Part shown: positions 1-7,060 of the stretch, piece after piece | Layout of the letters: the number at the start of each line of letters is the position of its first letter | Position numbering within the stretch: position 1 is the stretch's first letter | Source: Bacillota bacterium | GTDB taxonomy: Bacteria; Bacillota; Clostridia; Lachnospirales; Lachnospiraceae | NCBI GenBank assembly: GCA_023411225.1 | Contig: JAEYPA010000099.1 | Coordinates: 1-9,727 of the forward strand | Length of the DNA: 9,727 nt | Reading direction: 5' to 3' | The notes under the pieces: model-generated | What the model was told of the DNA's origin: nothing | The model's input: only the letters and a program-made list of their open reading frames with translations | Databases searched by the model: none | Made by a program: the position numbers and the translations under genes

Positions 1-67
1 TAGCTCAGTTGGCTAGAGCACACGGTTCATACCCGTGGTGTCATGGGTTCAAATCCCTTCTCCGCTA
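1..67 (+). tRNA. tRNA-Met (CAU), elongator type, 5' end cut off by window
   Basis: The seven bases of the 5' acceptor strand lie outside the window; the rest folds as a tRNA. The D stem is GCTC/GAGC, the anticodon stem CACGG/CCGTG, and the loop TTCATAC gives anticodon CAU. The T loop is TTCAAAT and the 3' acceptor strand is CTCCGCT followed by discriminator A67. No CCA is encoded. The loop and stem match elongator tRNA-Met of Firmicutes as I remember it. The three G:C pairs typical of initiators are absent, and the loop differs from the CTCATAA of tRNA-Ile2. The T stem (ATGGG/CCCTT) has one T-T mismatch at the second pair. A tRNA-Met upstream of spoIIE is also found in B. subtilis, as I recall. 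Confidence 0.93.
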
Positions 68-99
68 CTTTATGTCTTTAGATTGTTTTGAACTATGAT

Positions 100-144
100 G
101 GAGCTATTACACTAAGCAATTCGTGAATAGCTCCTTTTTTATTT
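100..144 (+). terminator. Rho-independent terminator after tRNA-Met
   Basis: GGAGCTATT (100-108) pairs perfectly with AATAGCTCC (126-134). CAC (110-112) with GTG (123-125) extends the stem past a bulged A. Six T residues (135-140) and ATTT follow. It lies about 30 bp after the tRNA and is the expected end of that transcript. Its T tract is also the first part of the left arm of the next inverted repeat. Confidence 0.85.
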
Positions 145-182
145 GATAGGAAAGTACTACGAACTTTCCTATCAAATAAAAA
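136..182. repeat. 20-bp perfect inverted repeat (symmetric, T-rich/A-rich ends)
   Basis: The left arm 136-155 (T5, then ATTTGATAGGAAAGT) is the exact reverse complement of the right arm 163-182. The 7-nt loop is ACTACGA. The outer ends are T-rich on the left and A-rich on the right, so neither strand has a U tail beyond the stem. It could still act as a transcript-end barrier, an RNA-stabilising hairpin, or a dispersed palindromic repeat. Overlap with the preceding terminator suggests back-up termination before spoIIE, which is inference. Confidence 0.8.
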
Positions 183-566
183 GATTTCCTAAAGAACAGG
201 AAGTCCAGGATTGCACTAGGCTGAGGAAGTTGCCACTAGTGTATCCCATTACCTATAATTTTCGCAGATGATATAATGTATTACAAAAATAAGTAGTAAA
301 TAGAGTGTAGTAGAAAATAAATTCCTTGTAAAAACAATTAGTCATAAATCGACCGTCATTGGACACTTCAAGTAAGGCATTCTTAAGTTCCCATTCCACT
401 CAGTCCGCCTATTTTTAACCTAATTTTCATTTTATGTACCTATCTACCTTCCGTTCTTAATTATCCTTTAAGCATAAGACCATAACTTTATAAAGATAGA
501 GGCAGGATTCTCTTAAGGAATGTGAATTCCCTAGATTCGCTATAGAACACGAGAGGAGACACATCT
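183..566. other. Long non-coding stretch upstream of spoIIE
   Basis: About 380 bp without a convincing gene on either strand. Reading frames are short, interrupted, and lack a ribosome site. A minus-strand frame at 457-648 is serine/leucine/cysteine-rich low-complexity translation and runs through the spoIIE promoter, so I do not call it. The region contains promoter-like sequence around 249-277, a weak bulged stem (361-368 with 385-391) and a short hairpin GGAAT/ATTCC near 520-533. I saw no terminator that would close a small RNA. Confidence 0.6.
249..277 (+). promoter_or_regulatory. Possible sigma-A promoter with extended -10 in the gap before spoIIE
   Basis: TTACCT (249-254), 17 bp, then TATAAT (272-277) preceded by TG at 269-270, forming an extended -10 (TGATATAAT). 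An alternative lies just upstream: TTGCCA (230-235), 18 bp, TATAAT (254-259). Transcription would start near 284, about 390 bp before spoIIE, with no ORF in between. It could give a long spoIIE leader or a separate RNA. Such matches arise by chance in AT-rich DNA, so this is tentative. Confidence 0.3.
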
Positions 567-573
567 TGTCTAA
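567..573 (+). promoter_or_regulatory. Possible upstream 0A box of spoIIE promoter
   Basis: TGTCTAA differs by one base from the Spo0A box consensus TGTCGAA. It is centred roughly 70 bp before the predicted start of transcription and forms a weak dyad with AGACA at 557-561. An upstream 0A site besides the one overlapping the -35 is the known layout of Spo0A-activated sigma-A promoters such as spoIIG in B. subtilis. One-mismatch 7-mers are common, so the position relative to the promoter is the main support. Confidence 0.35.
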
Positions 574-598
574 AAGTTTATAGGAAGAGGAACTAGAG

Positions 599-632
599 TT
601 TGACAAACATTTCATTTGGGGAGGTCTATAAT
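599..632 (+). promoter_or_regulatory. spoIIE promoter: sigma-A boxes with 21-bp spacer and overlapping 0A box
   Basis: TTGACA (600-605) and TATAAT (627-632) are both perfect sigma-A hexamers but are separated by 21 bp, too far for normal sigma-A recognition. B. subtilis spoIIE and spoIIG promoters are known for the same 21-22 bp spacing, where Spo0A~P bound at the -35 lets sigma-A engage. TTTGACA (599-605) is one base off the reverse-oriented 0A box TTCGACA, and GTTTGACAAAC (598-608) is an odd palindrome. The predicted start is near 639, giving a leader of about 34 nt before the spoIIE ATG. Confidence 0.75.
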
Positions 633-672
633 ACGTCCTTAGCAGCAATACTTTGGTAAGGAGCGTAATGGT

Positions 673-2970
673 ATGAAAGCAATAAACAAGAGGGCTATGC
701 TAGTTAACTTAATGGGAATCATTATGGCAAAGGCAGCACTTTTTACGATAAATCCAGTTGCAATAGCATATTTTGCAGCTGCTTATATGATTGAAGCAGG
801 AGGAAGATGGCTGATTTTCACCTCTACCGTAGTGGGACTAGCCCTGTGGTTGCCAATCCAACAAGCTATTCAGTATGGGACAGGGATTCTATTATTTGTA
901 GGAGTTATCAAATGGGTAGAAAAGAGACAGAAGGTCATTATGCCTTGGCTGACTGGTCTAGTGGCAATGATTATAAATGGCTTGGTCGGAATCAGTCTTG
1001 TAATGAAACGGGGACCGGATGAGAACTTGTTTATAATGATAGGAATAGAGGCAATCTTAGTATTTGCATTATATATTGTATTTACCAAGGGATTTCGTTA
1101 TCTTCTTTATTGTAGGAAAGGACAGATTCCTAATAATGAAGAGTTAATTAGTGTTGTGCTTTTACTAGCCTTGTTTGTCTATGCGGTGCCGGAGGTGGGT
1201 ACTCAGGAATTTTCTATAGAAGAAACAGTAGCATACCTTCTTGTTCTAATTCTTGGGTATAAATATGGTGCTGGGGCAGGCGCCATTACCGGTGCAGCTT
1301 GTGGGGCAGTCCTCTACCTAGAACATCCGATAGCTGGAATTATTGGTATCATGAGCATTCTTGGTATTGTAGCAGGGATATTTCGTAAGGTCGGTAAGAT
1401 AGGGGATGGTGTAGCTTTTCTCCTTGCCAATATTATTTTAGGTTATTTTTATGAAAATAAATTGTTAGATGTGACATCTGTAAGAGCTTTGGCTTCTGGG
1501 ACAGCCGTGTTTATGCTGTTACCCAAAAACATTCTTTATACAGTGGAAAACTTACCCATGGAGTTGCGGGAGGATGCACAGACAAAGGAAAAGATGCAGG
1601 ATACTGCAAAAAGTAAGCTCAAGGAATTCGCAGAATCCTTTAAATCGATATCTACCACATTTTATCAGATTTCAGAAACCAAGAGCGCCTTAAGTAAGGA
1701 TGATGTCAATTTTATCTTTGATGAGCTTTCAGATAAGCTTTGCAAACGATGTATAAATTGTCATAGCTGCTGGCAAACGAATTTTTATGATACATATAAG
1801 GCAGCATTCTCTATCCTGACTGTAGCAGAGCAGAATGGAAAGGTTAGCAAGGGAGATATTCCACCTGGTTTTGCCAGACAGTGTATTAATCTGAATGACT
1901 TTATTTTTGAGACAAACCGAGGTTTGGAAATGGCCAAACTCAATATGACTTGGCACAATCGTATGGCCCAGAGCCGAGAAGCGATAGCTGGACAATATCT
2001 GGAGGTGGCCTCCATTATTGAGAATTTTTCTAAGGATTTGTATGAAAGTGTTGGTTTGGATCAAAAACAGTATGATGACATTATTGCTTATATGAAACCC
2101 CATCATTTAGATGTTAAACATATATCTGTAGTAGAAAAACGTAACCACAGACAGGATTTTTTCCTCACGCTTAGGACGAAGCATGGCCGGTGTATTACTA
2201 CTAAGGAGGCGGCCACCATCTTAGGGGAGGTACTCCATAGGCGGATGAAGCCTATGGAGGGAACCAAGAATATAGTATCGGAAGACTATGATGTGCTTTG
2301 TTTCGTGGAGGACACGAGTTTTAAAGTGCTTACAGGTATAGCCAAGACCCCTAAAACCAGTGAAACAGTGTCAGGAGACAATTACTCTTTTTTATCGCTC
2401 TCAGGTGGAGAGTTTATCATAACGTTATCAGACGGTATGGGGGCAGGCGATCAGGCCTGTGGGGAAAGTAAGTCTATAATTGAGTTGATGGAAAAGTTTA
2501 TGGAGGCTGGATTTCGTGAAGACTCTGCAATTAAGCTAATTAATTCTGTTTTGGTATTACGAGCGGATCAGCAAATTTGTTCCACCATTGATTTGAGCAT
2601 CATAGACCTACATACAGGTATGTGCAACTTTATTAAGATTGGTGCTGCTGCAACCTTTATAAAGAGAAAGGATTGGGTGGAAATCATCACATCAACCACT
2701 ATGCCTATTGGGGTGCTAAATGATGTTGATATGGATGAAGTATCAAAAAAATTATATGATGGAGATTATATCATTATGGTTTCCGATGGGGTATTGGATT
2801 GCATCAGCGGGACTGATAAAGAAAAGTATTTATCTAAGCTAATATCCCAGATGAAAGTGAAAAATCCACAGGAGATTGCTGAAGAGTTGTTGCAGCAGAT
2901 ACTGGATCAGAATGAGCATGTTGCCATAGATGATATGACTGTTCTGGTGGTTGGAATGTGGAAAAAATAA
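673..2970 (+). CDS. spoIIE: Stage II sporulation protein E (SpoIIE), PP2C-type serine phosphatase
   Basis: Membrane-anchored phosphatase that dephosphorylates SpoIIAA-P and so releases sigma-F in the forespore; in B. subtilis it also interacts with FtsZ at the polar septum. About ten hydrophobic segments fill residues 8-295, a charged central region follows (about 296-545), and the PP2C domain occupies about 546-765. Metal-site aspartates are D569 (SGDNYSF), D587 (SDGMGAG), D705 (VSDGVLD) and D754 (DDMTVLVV). Their spacing equals B. subtilis D610, D628, D746 and D795, as I recall, with a constant offset of 41. The length of 765 is slightly below the roughly 827 of B. subtilis. A cysteine cluster CxxCxxCxxCW begins at C357. 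AAGGAG at 658-663 supports the ATG at 673; an ATG at 668 stops after two codons. The promoter geometry points to Spo0A control. Confidence 0.97.
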   Translation: MKAINKRAMLVNLMGIIMAKAALFTINPVAIAYFAAAYMIEAGGRWLIFTSTVVGLALWLPIQQAIQYGTGILLFVGVIKWVEKRQKVIMPWLTGLVAMIINGLVGISLVMKRGPDENLFIMIGIEAILVFALYIVFTKGFRYLLYCRKGQIPNNEELISVVLLLALFVYAVPEVGTQEFSIEETVAYLLVLILGYKYGAGAGAITGAACGAVLYLEHPIAGIIGIMSILGIVAGIFRKVGKIGDGVAFLLANIILGYFYENKLLDVTSVRALASGTAVFMLLPKNILYTVENLPMELREDAQTKEKMQDTAKSKLKEFAESFKSISTTFYQISETKSALSKDDVNFIFDELSDKLCKRCINCHSCWQTNFYDTYKAAFSILTVAEQNGKVSKGDIPPGFARQCINLNDFIFETNRGLEMAKLNMTWHNRMAQSREAIAGQYLEVASIIENFSKDLYESVGLDQKQYDDIIAYMKPHHLDVKHISVVEKRNHRQDFFLTLRTKHGRCITTKEAATILGEVLHRRMKPMEGTKNIVSEDYDVLCFVEDTSFKVLTGIAKTPKTSETVSGDNYSFLSLSGGEFIITLSDGMGAGDQACGESKSIIELMEKFMEAGFREDSAIKLINSVLVLRADQQICSTIDLSIIDLHTGMCNFIKIGAAATFIKRKDWVEIITSTTMPIGVLNDVDMDEVSKKLYDGDYIIMVSDGVLDCISGTDKEKYLSKLISQMKVKNPQEIAEELLQQILDQNEHVAIDDMTVLVVGMWKK

Positions 2971-3017
2971 TGCATTAGGCTTTATAAATAGTGCAGAAGG
3001 AGATGATGGAATAAGGG

Positions 3018-3046
3018 TTGTATTCTTAAGTTGATAGTTGTAGAAT
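3018..3046 (+). promoter_or_regulatory. Possible promoter for the tilS operon
   Basis: TTGTAT (3018-3023), 17 bp, TAGAAT (3041-3046). The -10 matches at five of six positions; the -35 is weak at three of six. A promoter is expected in this gap because tilS, hpt and ftsH are growth genes while spoIIE should be sporulation-specific. A start near 3053 would leave the small ORF at 3061 with almost no leader and remove its ribosome site, so this promoter and that ORF may not both be real as described. Confidence 0.25.
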
Positions 3047-3130
3047 AAGAGGTGTCTAAAGTGGGAAAAGTCCAATATAAGGACAGAGTAGCAAGGTCTA
3101 CATATAGATTGTCACAGAGAGACACCTTTT
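3047..3130 (+). promoter_or_regulatory. Long-range RNA stem between spoIIE and tilS (attenuator, SD-sequestering or terminator-like)
   Basis: AAGAGGTGTCT (3047-3057) can pair along 11 positions, one of them G-T, with AGACACCTTTT (3120-3130). The enclosed 62 nt hold two small helices: GTCC/GGAC (3070-3073 with 3081-3084) and GTAG/CTAC (3088-3091 with 3098-3101). The left arm contains GAGGTG, a good ribosome site for the ORF at 3061, so folding would hide it. The right arm ends in a short T run and could also act as a weak terminator for spoIIE. Structure only; no known RNA family is recognised. Confidence 0.4.
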
Positions 3131-3162
3131 ATTATGACATACCAAAAGAGTACAAAACATAG
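3061..3162 (+). CDS. Possible 33-residue small protein between spoIIE and tilS
   Basis: I do not recognise this product. A GTG codon at 3061 opens a 33-codon frame ending in TAG at 3160-3162, 17 bp before the tilS start. Support is a strong ribosome site, GAGGTG at 3049-3054 with a 6-nt spacer, and a composition unlike random AT-rich translation. It is rich in Tyr and Arg/Lys, strongly basic, and has no hydrophobic segment; it begins MGKVQYKDRVAR and ends YYDIPKEYKT. A second in-frame GTG lies at 3052. The 3' half of the frame forms the right arm of the stem that can mask the ribosome site. It could be a leader peptide, a real small protein, or chance. Conservation in related genomes would decide. 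Confidence 0.35.
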   Translation: MGKVQYKDRVARSTYRLSQRDTFYYDIPKEYKT

Positions 3163-3179
3163 AATAATATGGAGAAGAT

Positions 3180-4577
3180 ATGTTTAGTCAAGTAGATAAG
3201 TTTATTCAACAACATCATATGCTTCAAATGGGAGATAGAATTGTAGTTGGAGTCAGCGGGGGCGCAGACTCTATTTGCTTGCTGAAGGTACTGATGAAAT
3301 TGAAGAGAGCTTATAAACTTGATTTATTTGTTGTTCATATAAATCATGGACTTCGTGGAGAAGAGGCAGATAGGGACCAAAGGTATGTTGAGGACTTTTG
3401 TAAAAAGATTGGTATAACCTGCATCACTTATAAGGAGGATGTGGCTGGATACAGCAAAGAGCATCACTGTTCTCTGGAGGAAGCAGGGCGAATATTACGA
3501 TACGCGGCATTTGAACGTGAATATAATGACAGAGGTTGTAATAAAATAGCTATAGCACATAATAAAAATGATTTGGCAGAGACTATTTTATTTCACATGG
3601 TTCGAGGTACTGGACTTAAGGGATTAGTAGGTATTCCACCAGTGAGAGGACCGTATATCAGACCACTGTTAGCTGTTACCAGAACAGATATTGAAGCATA
3701 TCTTATGGAAGAAGGTATCGGTTATTGTACGGATTCTACCAATTTGGAAAGTGATTTCACAAGAAATAAGGTGCGTCTACAGGTGCTACCACTTCTTAAT
3801 CAGATAAATAACCAGGCAGTGTCACATATTGCAGGAATTGCTACGAGACTTAGTGAGGTGGAGGTATATCTAAAAAAACAGACGGATATTCTCTATAACA
3901 AGATTGTAACCGAGGAGAATGGGTTATACTCTGTAGATATAGAATCCTTGCAGAGAGAAGAACCAGTTTTAATCAAAAGAATATTGAGGCAAATGATTGG
4001 CAATGCCGCTGGAAGGCTTAAGGATATCGAGGAAGTCCATGTTCTGTCAGTGTATGAGCTGCTAGAAAAGGGTGTAGGTAAACAACGTAATCTTCCTTAT
4101 GGCATTCTTGCCAAATGTAGCTATGATCGATTGAAAATCGGGAAAATGGTGAAGGAGCATATCGATACTTCTAGCGAGGTAATCAAAAGTCTCCCCATGG
4201 CCGTAGAAGTACCTGGAACCTATGTGATACCGGAGCTTAAATGGAAAATTGACTTTATCTTAATGAAGTATGAAAAAAACTTGGTGTTTCCTAAAAATTG
4301 TTGTACGAAATGGTTTGATTATGATACAATAAAAAATACAATTTTCTTAAGAACAAGAGAACCCGGAGATTTTATGCAGATTAATAAAAATGGTGGGACA
4401 AAACTTTTGAAGGATATTTTTATTAATGATAAGGTTCCGAAGGATCTGAGAAACAAAATCCCATTACTATGTGATGGTGATCATGTAATATGGATTACAG
4501 GAAGCCGTATTAGTGAAGGCTATAAACTGTCTTGTGAGTCCAAGAAAATACTTGTGGTAAATATAACGGAGGTCTAA
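3180..4577 (+). CDS. tilS: tRNA(Ile)-lysidine synthetase TilS
   Basis: Cytoplasmic N-type ATP pyrophosphatase that converts C34 of tRNA-Ile(CAU) to lysidine, changing its decoding from AUG to AUA; it is normally essential. The PP-loop SGGADS is at residues 26-31, followed by the family block HINHGLRGEEAD and the segment with YCTDSTN and RNKVR that belongs to the N-terminal synthetase domain (about 20-215). A helical middle region follows. The C-terminal TilS domain (about 386-458) carries FLRTREPGDFM and the K-D-x-F-I-N-D-K-V-P block. The length of 465 residues is typical of Firmicutes. GGAGAAG at 3171-3177 precedes the ATG closely. The stop lies one base before hpt, so the two genes are surely co-transcribed. 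The nearby tRNA-Met(CAU) is the non-substrate TilS must discriminate against. Confidence 0.96.
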   Translation: MFSQVDKFIQQHHMLQMGDRIVVGVSGGADSICLLKVLMKLKRAYKLDLFVVHINHGLRGEEADRDQRYVEDFCKKIGITCITYKEDVAGYSKEHHCSLEEAGRILRYAAFEREYNDRGCNKIAIAHNKNDLAETILFHMVRGTGLKGLVGIPPVRGPYIRPLLAVTRTDIEAYLMEEGIGYCTDSTNLESDFTRNKVRLQVLPLLNQINNQAVSHIAGIATRLSEVEVYLKKQTDILYNKIVTEENGLYSVDIESLQREEPVLIKRILRQMIGNAAGRLKDIEEVHVLSVYELLEKGVGKQRNLPYGILAKCSYDRLKIGKMVKEHIDTSSEVIKSLPMAVEVPGTYVIPELKWKIDFILMKYEKNLVFPKNCCTKWFDYDTIKNTIFLRTREPGDFMQINKNGGTKLLKDIFINDKVPKDLRNKIPLLCDGDHVIWITGSRISEGYKLSCESKKILVVNITEV

Positions 4578-4578
4578 T

Positions 4579-5103
4579 ATGTCAGATAATATCAGAATGC
4601 TCATTTCTGAAGAGGAAGTATCAAACAAGATAAAAGCCCTTGCAGAGCAGATTAGCAAGGATTATGAGGGAAAACAGGTGCATTTAATATGTGTGCTAAA
4701 AGGTGGAGTTTTCTTCACCTGTGATTTGGCAAAGTCTATTACGGTTCCTGTAACCTTTGATTTTATGTCAGTTTCAAGTTATGGAGACGAATTTGAAAGC
4801 AGTGGAAGAGTCAAAATTATTAAGGATTTGGATGACCCTATTGAGAATAAGGATGTCCTTATAGTTGAGGATATTATAGATTCTGGAAGAACATTACATC
4901 ATTTGATGGAATTATTAAAGACAAGAAAACCTAATAGCCTTAAATTATGTACATTATTAGATAAACCTTCTCGCCGTGTGACTGAAGTTAAGGTTGATTA
5001 CTGTGGATTTGCAATTCCGGATGAGTTTGTTGTTGGATATGGTTTGGATTATGCTCAACGATATAGAAATTTACCTTATATCGGAGTAGTTGAGAGTGAA
5101 TAA
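4579..5103 (+). CDS. hpt: Hypoxanthine(-guanine) phosphoribosyltransferase
   Basis: Purine salvage enzyme joining hypoxanthine or guanine to PRPP to make IMP or GMP in the cytoplasm. The PRPP-binding signature VLIVEDIIDSGRTL is present, with the acidic pair E97-D98 and D101 before SGRT. LKGGVFF (from L40) and FMSVSSYG are the other family blocks, and the C-terminal FVVGYGLDYAQRYRNLPYIGV closes the active site. The length of 174 residues is normal. The ribosome site CGGAGGT (4567-4573) sits inside the end of tilS and the gap is one base, so translation is probably coupled. The tilS-hpt-ftsH order is conserved in Bacillus and clostridia. Whether it favours guanine or hypoxanthine cannot be read from the sequence. 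Confidence 0.96.
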   Translation: MSDNIRMLISEEEVSNKIKALAEQISKDYEGKQVHLICVLKGGVFFTCDLAKSITVPVTFDFMSVSSYGDEFESSGRVKIIKDLDDPIENKDVLIVEDIIDSGRTLHHLMELLKTRKPNSLKLCTLLDKPSRRVTEVKVDYCGFAIPDEFVVGYGLDYAQRYRNLPYIGVVESE

Positions 5104-5133
5104 AATAGTAAGGTAAAGAGAGGAGGGCTATAA

Positions 5134-6972
5134 TTGAAGAAACAAATGAGGGGCCTAGGCTTTTATGTCATTATTATTGCAGTTGTAGTAGCGGCGTTGT
5201 ATCTGTCGGGTAACTTCACTAATATTGATAAATCAAGCTACGGCTATCAGAATTTCGTTAAGGATATAAATGATAATAAGGTGTCCAGTGTGGATATCTA
5301 TCCAAACCAGGAAATGCCAACTGGTCGAGTAGATGTTCGTATAAATGATACTACCAAGAGTTTTTATGTGACAGATGTAAATGAGGTAGCAACCCTTGTA
5401 AATACTAAAGCTGTTGCACTTGAAGTGCATAATGTAGATAAACCGAATTGGTTTTTAACCAATATACTTCCATTATTGTTGGTAGTAGTCCTTGTATTTA
5501 TTTTAATTACCTTTTTAACTAATCAGGCTAGTGGCGGCGGTGGCAACAGCAAGGTGATGAACTTTGGTAAGAGCCGCGCTAAGATGTCTACAGATGAGAA
5601 TAAACGAACAACTTTTAAAAAGGTTGCAGGTTTAGATGAGGAAAAAGAAGAACTTAGTGAGATTGTAGATTTCTTAAAGAATCCTAAGAAGTATATCACA
5701 GTAGGAGCCAGAATTCCAAAGGGCGTTTTATTAGTAGGACCTCCTGGAACCGGTAAAACTCTCCTTGCCAAAGCAGTAGCAGGTGAGGCAGGGGTGCCAT
5801 TTTTTAGTATTTCTGGTTCAGACTTTGTAGAAATGTTTGTAGGTGTCGGCGCTTCCCGTGTAAGAGATTTGTTTGAGGAAGCTAAGAAGAATTCGCCATG
5901 TATTATTTTTATTGATGAAATCGATGCAGTAGCAAGACGTCGTGGAACTGGTATGGGTGGTGGCCATGATGAACGTGAGCAGACCTTGAACCAACTGTTA
6001 GTTGAGATGGATGGTTTTGGTGCGAATGAAGGAATTATCGTGTTAGCGGCTACTAATCGTGTAGATATATTAGATCCCGCTATTCTTCGTCCAGGTCGTT
6101 TTGATCGTAAGGTTGGAGTGGGGCGTCCGGATATAAAGGGTAGGGAAGAAATTCTTGGAGTGCATGCCAAAGGAAAACCTTTGGGAGAAGATGTGGATTT
6201 GAAACAAATTGCTCAGACAACAGCAGGATTTACAGGAGCCGACTTGGAAAATCTGTTAAATGAAGCAGCGATCGTGGCAGCAAAGGATGACAGAGGTTAC
6301 ATCGTTCAGGAAGATATCAAGAAATCCTTTATTAAGGTTGGTATTGGTACAGAAAAGAAAAGTCGCGTAATTTCTGAAAAAGAAAAGAAGATTACTGCTT
6401 ATCATGAATCTGGGCACGCAATTCTATTCCACCTACTTCCTGATATTGGTCCTGTTTATACGGTAAGTGTTATTCCTACAGGATCTGGTGCTGCCGGTTA
6501 TACCATGCCATTACCTGAACGGGATGAGATGTTTATGACTAAGGGAAGAATGCTTCAGAATATAACCACGCTTCTAGGTGGTCGTGTGGCTGAAGAGCTG
6601 ATTTTTGATGATATTACTACAGGTGCTTCTCAGGATATTAAAGAAGCTTCTAATTCTGCCCGTGCTATGGTTACTAAATATGGTTTTTCTGAAAAAGTTG
6701 GCTTAATTAACTATGGAAATGATGATGATGAAGTATTCATTGGTCGTGATTTAGGTCATATGAAACAGTATAGCACTGATGTAACCAATTCTATCGATGC
6801 AGAAGTAAAGAATATCATTGATTCATGCTATAGCAAAGCGAAAGAGCTTCTTACGCAGAATATGGAAGTGCTTCATAAATGTGCTAACCTTCTGATTGAG
6901 AAAGAAAGAATTGGCCGCGAAGAATTTGAAAGCCTTTTTGGAAATTCTAATTTTAATTTGGAAATAAAGTAG
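5134..6972 (+). CDS. ftsH: ATP-dependent zinc metalloprotease FtsH
   Basis: Membrane-bound hexameric AAA+ protease that extracts and degrades membrane and regulatory proteins. Transmembrane segments lie near residues 8-26 and 107-129, flanking a small extracytoplasmic domain, then a glycine-rich linker. AAA+ motifs are Walker A GPPGTGKT (202-209, K208), pore FVG in FVEMFVGVGASR, Walker B IIFIDEID (D261, E262), and the second region of homology ending LRPGRFDR with arginine fingers R319 and R322. The zinc site is HESGH (H424, E425, H428) with probable third ligand D501 in GASQD. All catalytic residues are present, and 612 residues is usual. The start is TTG: AGGAGG at 5121-5126 is 7 nt away, while the next in-frame ATG (5146) is 19 nt away. 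It lies 30 bp after hpt without a terminator between, so it is in the same operon. Confidence 0.97.
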   Translation: MKKQMRGLGFYVIIIAVVVAALYLSGNFTNIDKSSYGYQNFVKDINDNKVSSVDIYPNQEMPTGRVDVRINDTTKSFYVTDVNEVATLVNTKAVALEVHNVDKPNWFLTNILPLLLVVVLVFILITFLTNQASGGGGNSKVMNFGKSRAKMSTDENKRTTFKKVAGLDEEKEELSEIVDFLKNPKKYITVGARIPKGVLLVGPPGTGKTLLAKAVAGEAGVPFFSISGSDFVEMFVGVGASRVRDLFEEAKKNSPCIIFIDEIDAVARRRGTGMGGGHDEREQTLNQLLVEMDGFGANEGIIVLAATNRVDILDPAILRPGRFDRKVGVGRPDIKGREEILGVHAKGKPLGEDVDLKQIAQTTAGFTGADLENLLNEAAIVAAKDDRGYIVQEDIKKSFIKVGIGTEKKSRVISEKEKKITAYHESGHAILFHLLPDIGPVYTVSVIPTGSGAAGYTMPLPERDEMFMTKGRMLQNITTLLGGRVAEELIFDDITTGASQDIKEASNSARAMVTKYGFSEKVGLINYGNDDDEVFIGRDLGHMKQYSTDVTNSIDAEVKNIIDSCYSKAKELLTQNMEVLHKCANLLIEKERIGREEFESLFGNSNFNLEIK

Positions 6973-7025
6973 ATTAAGTATTAAAATCAGACAATTTAAA
7001 TAAATAGTTAAAAGAAATAGATAAT

Positions 7026-7049
7026 AATACCAAAGCAGTAGGTATTTTT
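7026..7049 (+). terminator. Weak terminator-like hairpin after ftsH
   Basis: AATACC (7026-7031) pairs with GGTATT (7041-7046) around a 9-nt loop, followed by three more T (five in total, two of them inside the stem). The stem is short and AT-rich, so termination alone would be inefficient. It may add to the stronger hairpin just downstream. Confidence 0.4.
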
Positions 7050-7060
7050 AACAAAAATCA

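Noticed and set aside
1..67. tRNA-Ile(CAU), the TilS substrate, instead of tRNA-Met
   Set aside because: The anticodon loop TTCATAC and stem CACGG/CCGTG match elongator tRNA-Met; tRNA-Ile2 of Firmicutes has loop CTCATAA. The missing 5' acceptor leaves slight doubt.
457..648. Minus-strand frame of 63 codons before spoIIE
   Set aside because: Low-complexity Ser/Leu/Cys translation without a convincing ribosome site, running across the spoIIE promoter on the opposite strand.
668..676. Two-codon minimal ORF (ATG GTA TGA) overlapping the spoIIE start
   Set aside because: It could in principle couple initiation to spoIIE, but such overlaps are common by chance and the ribosome site AAGGAG is well placed for the ATG at 673.
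1729..2106. Minus-strand open frame of 125 codons opposite spoIIE
   Set aside because: It overlaps the clear SpoIIE coding frame, has no recognisable motif, and a second antisense frame overlaps it, as expected for shadows.
5523..6170. Long 215-codon minus-strand open frame opposite ftsH
   Set aside because: It lies wholly antisense to the conserved AAA+ domain, its translation is Ser/Pro/Thr-rich low complexity, and no ribosome site or promoter is evident. It follows from codon usage of ftsH.
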